DNA of 64,000 bases from Saprospiraceae bacterium (GTDB taxonomy: Bacteria; Bacteroidota; Bacteroidia; Chitinophagales; Saprospiraceae): positions 1 to 64,000 of the forward strand of contig JANWVR010000118.1 of NCBI GenBank assembly GCA_025056735.1, read 5' to 3'. Shown here piece after piece: positions 35,266 to 43,060 of this stretch. Made by a program: the position numbers and the translations under genes. Position 1 is the first letter of the stretch. Each line of letters starts with the position of its first letter. The notes beneath the pieces are model-generated. The model saw nothing but the letters and a program-made list of their open reading frames with translations, did no database searches and was not told the origin of the DNA.

Positions 35266-36537
35266 ATGGAGATAGCCATACTTTTAGCTCTTATTGGTCT
35301 GCACGGGTTTTGGGTGCTGGGCAGATCGGCTTTGGCTCCGCGGGGAGGGGCTGCGCCTGCTTCGGCTTCGTCGTCGGAGAGTCCGTATAAGAGTCCGGAT
35401 GTGGTTGAAGAGACGTTGCAGGTTTCCATATTGGTACTAACGCTTGTGGAGGGTGCCTATGCCGGTTGGAAGCTAGGCGATGGGCTGACGCCGTGGGTTT
35501 CCTCTATTGAGTCGTTGGCGCCGTATGCGCAGGGGATATCGGTGGTGCTTGTGCTGATGGTTGTGGCTTGCGTCGTTTTGTTGTTGGGCGAGTGGGTTCC
35601 TAAGTATTTGGCGGCGCAGTATCCGAAAGGTGCAGCTGCGGCGGCGCGTCCGTTTGTGTTTCTGCCGCTGCGCGTGTTTTATCCGTGGTATGTGGCGTTG
35701 CAGCGTACGACAAAGGGGCTGCTGGGTCTTTTCATTCAACGGCCAGTAGTGGAGCCGCACGTGTCGGAGGAAGAGATTAAAAACTTAGTGCTCAAGGCCA
35801 ATCGGCAGGGCGTGCTAGAAGAAAAGGAAAGCGAATTTATCCAGAACATTTTGCGCTTTGCCGATCGCGACGCATACGCGATTATGACGCACCGCAATGA
35901 ATTGGAATGGCTCGACGTGCAGGCTTCTTTAGAGGAAAACGACCGCATCATCCGCGAAAGCGGGTACACCAAGTTTTTACTGTGCGACGGAGCGATTGAG
36001 AATATCTTAGGTGTAGTCAAACTACGCGATTACATTGACAATGTGAACAAACCCGGCTTCGACTTGCGCCAGATAGCCACGCCGCCGCTGTACATCCCAG
36101 AGACGATGAACGCGCTGAAAATCTTAGAGCGCTTTCGCAATGAACGCAACTACTTCGCTGTGGTGGTGGACGAATACGGCTCCATTCAGGGCATCATCAC
36201 GCTGCACGACCTGACGGAAAGCATTTTTGGAAACCTGCCCGATATGGACGACATAGAGGAGCCGCCCATCGTCGTGCGGGAGGACGGCAGCTGGCTCGTC
36301 GAGGGCAGCATCCTGGTGGACGAACTCCGGGAGATTGTCCCTATCTCCGAGTTTGAAGACCCCGATACCGACTACGCCACCTTAGCGGGCTACATTTTGC
36401 ATCGAATGGGCGAAATACCGCGCGCTGGCGACCACTTTACTGCTGAGGGCTTCCGCTTCGAGGTGGTGGATATGGATAAAAGCAAAATTGATAAGGTGCT
36501 GATATCGAAGGTGGAGGCCGCTCCAGAGGAAATGTAA
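35266..36537 (+). CDS. Hemolysin/CorC (CNNM-CBS) family membrane protein, possibly GldE-like
   Basis: A 423-residue protein from ATG 35266 (MEIAILLAL). The N-terminal half is a CNNM-type membrane domain with about four helices, including LLLGEWVPKYLAAQYP. Then comes the linker with VSEEEIKNLVLKANRQGVLEEKE, two CBS domains (about residues 200-330; VVVDEYGSIQGIITLHDLTE) and the C-terminal CorC_HlyC domain (DYATLAGYILHRMGEIPRAGD). The first 40 residues contain an Ala/Ser/Pro-rich stretch where SEIALL is usual. The family is linked to magnesium/cobalt transport. In gliding Bacteroidota one member is GldE, and I cannot tell which applies. pgeF converges with it 2 bases away. Confidence 0.88.
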   Translation: MEIAILLALIGLHGFWVLGRSALAPRGGAAPASASSSESPYKSPDVVEETLQVSILVLTLVEGAYAGWKLGDGLTPWVSSIESLAPYAQGISVVLVLMVVACVVLLLGEWVPKYLAAQYPKGAAAAARPFVFLPLRVFYPWYVALQRTTKGLLGLFIQRPVVEPHVSEEEIKNLVLKANRQGVLEEKESEFIQNILRFADRDAYAIMTHRNELEWLDVQASLEENDRIIRESGYTKFLLCDGAIENILGVVKLRDYIDNVNKPGFDLRQIATPPLYIPETMNALKILERFRNERNYFAVVVDEYGSIQGIITLHDLTESIFGNLPDMDDIEEPPIVVREDGSWLVEGSILVDELREIVPISEFEDPDTDYATLAGYILHRMGEIPRAGDHFTAEGFRFEVVDMDKSKIDKVLISKVEAAPEEM

Positions 36538-36539
36538 TT

Positions 36540-37295
36540 CTATCGAAGTCCGATGACCGCCATCATGCGCCCAGTGCGACCGCCCGAAAGCCGGTGGGAG
36601 AAGTAGTCATCGCTGTGCAATACGGTAGAGTAGGGCGACACCTCTATCTGCTCCGCGGGCAAACCGCAGGCGCGCAACTGCTGGACGATGGCGCCCCTCA
36701 AGTCCACAAAATGGCGGCCTTTGGCGGCATTGAAGCGCACAAAAGCGCTGTCAAATTGCGCGGCCACCTCCGGGCCAACCTCGAAGGAGCACTCGTCAAT
36801 GCACGTACCGACATAGGCCAGACAATCGCCGCCACGCGTGCCCATCCACTCCGCCATGGCCTGCAACGTTTTGGGCACAATGCCCGCTACGGCGCCGCGC
36901 CAGCCAGCGTGTATGGCCGCTATGGCCCTTTTCCGCATGTCATACACCAACACGGGCGCGCAATCGGCCACTGAAACACCCAATACAACGCCCGGCTTCC
37001 GCGTAACTAAGGCATCATAACCCGAAGAGCCCCCCGCCGCCTCGACCCACTGAACCTCCGCGCCATGTACTTGATAACTCCAGGCCAATTGCTCCGGGCG
37101 AAAACCCACTGCTGCGCCAAAGCGCCGCCGGTTTTCCTCCACGTATTCGGGTGCGTCGTCGGTGCGCTTACCCAAATTGAGCGAGTCGTAGGGCGCAGGA
37201 CTAACGCCGCCGTGGCGCGTGCTTTCGGCGGCGACCAATTCGGAACGCTGGAACAGCGTTGGCGTGCGAAACATAAGAGGCATTGGGGACGACAT
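36540..37295 (-). CDS. pgeF: Peptidoglycan editing factor / laccase-domain protein (YfiH)
   Basis: A 251-residue YfiH-family protein. SVADCAPVLVYD and IHAGWRGAVAGI carry the metal and catalytic Cys/His residues, and CIDECSFEVGPEVAAQF is the conserved second part. FSHRLSGGRTGRMMAVIGL closes the family pattern. Members were described as multicopper oxidases and later as enzymes that remove wrong amino acids from peptidoglycan precursors, and some act on purine nucleosides. The ATG at 37295 is used; a second Met lies four codons in. Confidence 0.93.
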   Translation of the reverse strand: MSSPMPLMFRTPTLFQRSELVAAESTRHGGVSPAPYDSLNLGKRTDDAPEYVEENRRRFGAAVGFRPEQLAWSYQVHGAEVQWVEAAGGSSGYDALVTRKPGVVLGVSVADCAPVLVYDMRKRAIAAIHAGWRGAVAGIVPKTLQAMAEWMGTRGGDCLAYVGTCIDECSFEVGPEVAAQFDSAFVRFNAAKGRHFVDLRGAIVQQLRACGLPAEQIEVSPYSTVLHSDDYFSHRLSGGRTGRMMAVIGLR

Positions 37296-37662
37296 GGGTT
37301 ATCTCGTGTTTTTACTGCAGAGGTACGAATTTTTTGCTAATGTAAAGTTCGTATGTGCAGATTTCATAACTAATGCTATGCACAAGCAGCGTAGAACGTT
37401 TTGTCAGCGCCGAACCTGCTTGGTAAAAGCGCTCGTTGCTAAAATCTTTATTCCTTTAAAAAGCTACCATTCGACATCAAGCATTTCTCCACAGGGTGAT
37501 GTTTGTCAGGAGATTGGATGAGGCGGAGGGGCAGTCTTGCTCCGTTCCGCCCGATAAAGCGGGCAGTTACAGGATGCTCGATCTGCCGGCTTCAATCGAA
37601 TGACAATCCCTAAAGTAGAACGGCATTCCGCCTCGTTTGCATAAAGTCTGTCCATGACCATG
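37296..37662. other. Intergenic region between pgeF and the DUF3616-like gene
   Basis: No gene found. The first 190 bases are AT-rich. The second half has short inverted matches: GAGGCGGA near 37520 with TCCGCCTC near 37627, and GCCCG-ATAAA-GCGGGC near 37550. These might fold into a structured RNA of about 120 bases, but no known family is recognised. Confidence 0.4.
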
Positions 37663-37709
37663 ACAAAATTACACAGGGCCGCAGAGATTTTTCTCTACGG
37701 CCCTATGTG
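37663..37709 (-). terminator. Terminator of the DUF3616-like gene
   Basis: A 16-18 base stem with one bulge and one mismatch (37672-37687 with 37692-37709) and a four-base loop. TAATTTTG follows on the minus strand. It lies 32 bases after the stop codon. Confidence 0.65.
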
Positions 37710-37741
37710 GCTTAGAAGAGCCGTTCAGCACAGGCGAGACT

Positions 37742-40281
37742 TTAATAGCCGCTGCAGTTGCCGTTGATGGTTACGTTAAAGGTACAAGAGGCCTCCTCTC
37801 CCAGGTTATTTGATGCGGTCAGGCGAATGGCGACCCTGCCCGGGTTGGCGATGGTGCCGGGCGCCGGCGTCTGCACGATGGGGTTGAGCGTGCCGCCACA
37901 GCCGCCTTCGATGGCTGCTAAGCCGATGTAGTTACCGATGGTCGCCTGACAGCTGCTGTTGGCCGTTAGAGTGGGTACAGTGTTCGGACAGGTAATAGAA
38001 AGCGGTAGCCCGTCGGCCACTTTAATGGTCGTGGTGGCCGTAAAAGTGCAGCCGTCGGCGTCCTGTACCGTATAGGTGATGGTTTGTGTGCCGGCCAGTG
38101 GGTCGAAGTTGTTGCCGGTAACCCCCGTGCCGCTGAAAGTGCCTCCCGGAGGCGTGCCGTTCAGGGCAACTAAGCCGTTGACGCTGCAGGCCGGGCCGTA
38201 TGTGCCAGCGCTCACCGACAGGGTAGTGCCGAGCGTTACAATTTCGCTGCGGAATTTCTTGAAGTTGGGCACGCCGATGTCGCCGCCGAGTACGCCGTTT
38301 TGGTAGATGTCGGTGGAGCCGTTGTCTACGATCAACTGTACGGTGCTACCGGCAGTGAGTGGGGCGGGCACTTCCACGATGCCCTCGAAGCTGCCGCCGG
38401 TCATCAGGGCCGCTAAGTTGGTGTTAATGGGCTTGGGCGCATCGGCGGGGTTGCCGGTCCAGGAATACAATTTGAACAGCGGGTTGGCCGGAGCGCCGGC
38501 TGGGCCGGCAATGATCAGGTATTCGTTAGCGCTGTTGCGCTCAATGCTGCGAATCCCGAGGCCGCAGAGATCGAATTGGATGGGTGGGCCGAATTGGGCT
38601 GAGCCGGGAGTGCCGCCGCCGGGCGCCAGCAGGGAGGCGAAATTATTCACTTGGATCAACAGCGCTTTGGTGCGGTTGGCAGCAGGCACAATGGGCGCCC
38701 GGAAGCCAATGTAGGCCGTAGTACCGTTAGGCGCGATGGTGAGGCCTTCGATGTTGAAGCCGTTGTTTGCTTCGGGCGGCACACCGCCTGCTGAGCTGGC
38801 GGCGAGGCCGAAGAAGTTGGCGCCCAGGCCGTGTCCGTTGCTGGCATCCCAGGCCACCAAGTCGTCTTCCAAAAAGTCGTAGCGGCCGGCATAGGTCAGC
38901 GTAGCGCCGGCGCCCGAGCCGGAGAGGGTGGTGGCGAAAATACGTTCGCGATTAGGGCGGTCAGCGCCATCCGAACGGTTGCTGTGTGAACCCATCCAGT
39001 AGATGGTATTTCCGATGCGGGTAGAGCTCTCGATGTCCACTCCTTGCGAGGGCGGCACCAAGCCGAGCGAGGACGACATGTCGAAGCCCTTGACTGCTAA
39101 GCCGGAAGCGTCGCGGCGGAACAGGCGCAGGATCTGATCTTCGTCGTCGGCCACGAACATGTAGTCATTATCTATGGCTACGGCGGTAGAGCCGCAGGCT
39201 ACGCCCGTGTGGAAACGCGAGGTGGCTGGGTTGACGGAGGCCGGAGAGGCGGCATAGTTCAGCGTGTAATTGGTCGTCGAAGTGCCGTCGCTTACAGCTA
39301 CGGTAATGGTGGCAAAACCGACACCCACGGGCGTAATTTTCAAATTGCGGTTAGCGCCTGCGCCTGTCAGGACGAGGTTACTGTTGGGTACCACGGCAGG
39401 ATTGCTGCTCGTGGCTGTTACCGTCAGGCTGCCCACCGGGTTGTCGCTGTCGCCTATCAGGAAATCCACGCCGTAAATGGCACCCGGGTCCGTCGGGTCA
39501 CTGATGACGCCGCTAATAGAATATGGGCTGGGGATATTGACGGGTGCTCCGCCGTCGAGGAAGTTGGTGGTAGCGGCTACGTCGAGCACAATCGTTGGTG
39601 GGTTGTTGGGTAGCGTGCCGAGCACGGTTACCATGTCGAAGCGCCAGGTGCCCGTGGTGCTGTAAGTACTCCCTGTGTTAGAGGCCGTATAAGAAGTACC
39701 GGGCACGGGGTCGAACGCTGCCAGGATGCGGAAGCCAAAGTTAGGATTGTTGTTCGCGGCGGTAATGCTGGAAAGGTTAACCGTGCGGTTGTTGAACCAG
39801 AAATCACCGGAACTGCCCACGAACAACGCGCCAAAGTCCACCCATGTCGAGCCATCGGTGGTGTATTGAAACTGTACATGGCGAGGCGCCGTATTGGAGT
39901 GGCGTTGGTCCCACCGCACCTGGATGTTCTCGTAGCCGACAGTGCTGACCAAAAATTGTACGCCGCGAGTCTTGTTGCCAGTGCCCTGCGCGGCAAAGGT
40001 GCTGACATTCCAGCCTGAGTCATCGCCAGTGGCCGGGTCAGTGCTGGCATTGTTCGCATCTCCAGAGGCGAAATTGGCTGTGGTGCCGCCAACCAAAGAG
40101 GCCGTACCTGTCCGATATTAGGCGTCAGCGTGCCTGTCGCAACGTTGGCGTCGGGCGGCACAGAGTTGAAATTCCATTGGGCGATGTTGACCTGCGCCAT
40201 TAGAGACGCAGCAGTCGCAGTCAAAAGTGCGACAGAAAACATGCGGCAGATACCTGCCAGACGGCGTGTAAGACTTTTCAT
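37742..40281 (-). CDS. Secreted DUF3616-like protein, interrupted by a single-base frameshift
   Basis: The gene starts at the ATG ending at 40281 with a signal peptide (MKSLTRRLAGICRMFSVALLTATAASLMAQ) and the conserved start NIAQWNFNS. Near 40111 the frame breaks: TPNIG continues as QVRPLW, while the other frame resumes with TASLVGGTTANFASGD. Adding one base to GGACAGG restores the reading IGTGTAS. The downstream frame is then intact for 784 residues. It has an N-terminal beta domain, a Big/cadherin-like region and a DUF3616-like domain (ADDEDQILRLF, NIEGLTIAPNGTTAYIGFR). The C-terminal PKD/HYR-like repeats end GNCSGY with no sorting tail. Either one base is missing from the assembly or the gene is newly broken. 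Function unknown, probably surface-exposed. Confidence 0.75.
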
Positions 40282-40667
40282 GAGCGATTATGGTTAGTGT
40301 ATTGTATGTGAAGCGCGTAAAAGTAGATACAAAAACTTTGAGTAACTCTCGCCAATATTTGCGCCGTTTGCCACCAATGCTTTAATATTTTGAATATCAC
40401 AATTTTATGTATATTAAAGCCTTCGATTTTCTCAAAAACTTAATATTAGAAACCCTCGTGAAGGTCTGCGTCGGAAGATCAATGCCTTGCCTGCGTTTCA
40501 GTATGGATACCATCAAATTGAGGTAGTTCTAAATGCGGATAAGGCACAGGGCAGTCTATTTTATTGCGGATCACGTCGAATAGGCACAGCGCCAGCAGAT
40601 TTTGACCTGAAGCGCTCTCTGCTGATTCAGAGACTACTCTCTATCGCCCGAGAATGCGCCCACTGAC
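40282..40667. other. AT-rich intergenic region between divergent genes
   Basis: Nearly 390 bases without a gene. The part from 40320 to 40450 is very AT-rich (runs such as TTTAATATTTTGAATATC) and probably holds the promoter of the minus-strand secreted-protein gene, though I could not place a clean TAnnTTTG. I see no glycine riboswitch in front of gcvT. Confidence 0.5.
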
Positions 40668-40675
40668 TACCTTTG
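40668..40675 (+). promoter_or_regulatory. -7 promoter element for gcvT
   Basis: TACCTTTG, 46 bases before the gcvT ATG. The -33 TTG is not evident. Confidence 0.55.
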
Positions 40676-40721
40676 CCGCTATTCTGCTCACAGCATTCGA
40701 CAGTTACACGAACATTGCACA

Positions 40722-41837
40722 ATGAAAAACACACCACTTACCGAGCGACACATTGCCTTAGGCGCTAAAATGGCCGAATTTGCCGGCTACAACATGCCCA
40801 TATCCTACACGACTATCAGCGACGAGCACCATGCCGTGCGCAACAACGCTGGCGTGTTCGACGTCAGCCATATGGGTGAATTTATTGTTCGCGGTAAAGA
40901 CGCCCTGTGCTTTCTGCAGAGCGTAACTGTCAACGACGTTAGCCGCCTTAAGCCCGGTGATGTGCAGTACTCGTGTCTGCCCAATAAAAAGGGCGGCATC
41001 GTGGACGACCTGCTCATCTATCGGCTCGACGACGTGCCCGAAATGACCGAAGAGGGCGTGCAGACATTCATGCTTGTCGTGAATGCTGCTAATGAAAAGA
41101 AAGACTGGCGCTGGCTTAAGCGCATGTCTAAGGGCTTCGACGTCCAGCTGAAAAACATCTCCGACCGCACGGGTCTTATCGCTGTGCAGGGGCCAAAAGC
41201 AGCAGAAATTCTACAAAAGCTAACAGACATTGACTTAGCCGGCATGAAGTACTACACTTTCAAGCGCGGGCGCTTTGCTGGCTGTAAAAATGTCCTTGTT
41301 TCTGCTACAGGCTACACCGGTGCTGGCGGCTTTGAGATTTACGCGCGCAACCGCGATATCGTCAAAATCTGGGACAAAGTGATGGCCCACGGCGCCAAAT
41401 GGGGCATTAAGCCCGCCGGTTTGGGGGCGCGCGATACGCTTCGCTTGGAGAAAGGTTACTGCCTGTACGGCAACGACATTGACGACAAAACCAGCCCAAT
41501 AGAAGCCGGTTTGGGCTGGATTACCAAACTGGGCAAAGCCGAAGAATTCCCCTCCAAAGACCGTTTTATCGAACAGAAAGAAAAGGGTGTTAAGCGCAAG
41601 TTGGTGGGCTTTGCCGTTGAAGACCGCCGTGTGCCGCGCCACGGTTACGAGATTGAAAGCCGCCGCGGCGCCAAAATTGGCGTTGTTACCTCGGGCACGC
41701 ATTCGCCCACGCTCGACCGGCCCATCGGGATGGGTTATGTGAAGGCGAAACACGCCGAACCCGGCACGCGCATTTTTGTCGTGGCGCCTGGCGGCAAAAA
41801 ATTAGAAGCCACCGTAGTCCAACTACCTTTTGTGTAG
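40722..41837 (+). CDS. gcvT: Glycine cleavage system T protein (aminomethyltransferase)
   Basis: A 371-residue aminomethyltransferase, which moves the methylene group from the H-protein-bound intermediate to tetrahydrofolate and releases ammonia. Conserved parts are LTERHIALGAKMAEFAGYNMP at the N-terminus, VFDVSHMGEFIVRG, GYTGAGGFEIY, LGARDTLRLEKGYCLYGNDI and a C-terminal VTSGTHSPTLDRPIGMGYV. Full length for the family. The H and P protein genes are not in this window. It converges with the M23 gene downstream. Confidence 0.97.
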   Translation: MKNTPLTERHIALGAKMAEFAGYNMPISYTTISDEHHAVRNNAGVFDVSHMGEFIVRGKDALCFLQSVTVNDVSRLKPGDVQYSCLPNKKGGIVDDLLIYRLDDVPEMTEEGVQTFMLVVNAANEKKDWRWLKRMSKGFDVQLKNISDRTGLIAVQGPKAAEILQKLTDIDLAGMKYYTFKRGRFAGCKNVLVSATGYTGAGGFEIYARNRDIVKIWDKVMAHGAKWGIKPAGLGARDTLRLEKGYCLYGNDIDDKTSPIEAGLGWITKLGKAEEFPSKDRFIEQKEKGVKRKLVGFAVEDRRVPRHGYEIESRRGAKIGVVTSGTHSPTLDRPIGMGYVKAKHAEPGTRIFVVAPGGKKLEATVVQLPFV

Positions 41838-41850
41838 GCGCCAGCGTCCC

Positions 41851-41882
41851 TCTCTGCCTTTTTTGTGCCTTCGCGGCAGAGA
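41851..41882. terminator. Hairpin between convergent gcvT and the M23 gene
   Basis: TCTCTGCC pairs perfectly with GGCAGAGA (8 bases) around a 16-base loop that contains a T run. There is no T tract after the stem on either strand, so terminator function is only likely from its position. Confidence 0.35.
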
Positions 41883-41909
41883 AACCCTCTCGAGGTTAGC
41901 GGAATTCGT

Positions 41910-42872
41910 TTATCGAAAGCCGATATAGTCCGACGGGTTGACCGGTCGGCCCCGGTACCACAGCTCAAAGTGGAGGTGCGGGCCTGAAGACTCGATGCCC
42001 GAGTTTCCGATGAGAGCAATAGCCTCACCGGCTTTGACGGGCGTTCCGGCCTTTTTAAGCAGCACCGAGTTGTGCTTGTACAGTGTAACGATGTTGTGCG
42101 GGTGTTGGATGGCGATGCTATAGCCTGTCTCCACGGTGTAGCCTGCCAAGATGACCACGCCGTCGGCTGCTGCTTTGATGGCCGTGTTTCTGGGGGCGGC
42201 TACGTCAATGCCGAAGTGGTTTTTGAGCGGGTCAAAGCGCGCGGTGATTTCGCCCGAGACCGGTGGGATGAACTGCAAACGTTCTATGGGCAGGTCGCTT
42301 CCTGCCGACACAGCGAGTCCGGCTGTTTGCCCGTGCTTGGGCGTTTCTTCGGCCGCAGCTGAGGGCTCGCTGGTGAGGGCCGTTTCGCCCAGCTTCCCCG
42401 CAAAATCAGCCGGCGAAGCGGAAGACTCTGAGCGGGAGGTATCCAATCGGCTTTTGCCTTTTACAGCCTCTTCGGTGAAGTCTGCCAGGTCGCCAGTCAG
42501 GATTTTACGCAGGTTTTCATTGTAAAGGCGCTGAGCATTTATCTCCTTCTCCAGAGCGCTGGCCTTTTGGGAGAGTTCGGCGATCTCGCTATCGCGCTGG
42601 AAGTCGCCGTAACCCGGGATGTAACGCTTGAGCGGTGTGTAAACGATGAGCAGCGTCACCAGAATGGCGGTGCCCACAATGAGCGAACTGAGGAAAATAT
42701 ACACGCTTAAGGGCGAAAGTTTGAGCGAGGAGACTTCCTCGAACGTCTCATCGTTGACAATAACTAAGCGGTACCGGTCGCGCAGCCGCTCTAACCAGCT
42801 GCGCGACTCGCCCTCTGCGCTTCGGCGAAAGGACAGCAAAAAGTTTCTGGCCGCAACGAGGTACTTTTGCAT
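41910..42872 (-). CDS. M23 family metallopeptidase, membrane-anchored
   Basis: A 320-residue protein. A short cytoplasmic N-terminus (about 50 residues) precedes one membrane helix at about residues 53-77. A coiled-coil region follows (SEIAELSQKASALEKEINAQ) and then a low-complexity linker. The M23 domain covers about residues 205-320, with NHFGIDVAAP (first zinc ligands) and GPHLHFELWYRG. This layout matches inner-membrane LytM-type peptidases that cut or regulate peptidoglycan during division or elongation. It lacks the signal peptide of the other M23 protein in the window. Confidence 0.92.
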   Translation of the reverse strand: MQKYLVAARNFLLSFRRSAEGESRSWLERLRDRYRLVIVNDETFEEVSSLKLSPLSVYIFLSSLIVGTAILVTLLIVYTPLKRYIPGYGDFQRDSEIAELSQKASALEKEINAQRLYNENLRKILTGDLADFTEEAVKGKSRLDTSRSESSASPADFAGKLGETALTSEPSAAAEETPKHGQTAGLAVSAGSDLPIERLQFIPPVSGEITARFDPLKNHFGIDVAAPRNTAIKAAADGVVILAGYTVETGYSIAIQHPHNIVTLYKHNSVLLKKAGTPVKAGEAIALIGNSGIESSGPHLHFELWYRGRPVNPSDYIGFR

Positions 42873-43060
42873 CCGTTTTCAGTAAACAGCGGGCCTTCTA
42901 AAGCCTGTCGCTGCCGCGGCAAAGTTCGGGTAAAAAAACGCGCTTGAAGGCGAAAAAATGCGCAGCCCCCATGCCTCCAAGGCAGGCAACCCAGACCGGC
43001 CACCTTGCGCCATTCTTTACCTGTATAGGTTTTTCTTTGACCAACACCAGACCTGCTTTT

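Noticed and set aside
40282-40721. Glycine riboswitch in front of gcvT
   Set aside because: I looked for the conserved glycine-aptamer core and did not find it. The promoter element leaves a leader of only about 40 bases.
42863-42870. TACTTTTG as a promoter for porW
   Set aside because: It lies inside the start of the opposite-strand M23 gene and nearly 200 bases before the porW start, so it is more likely coding coincidence.
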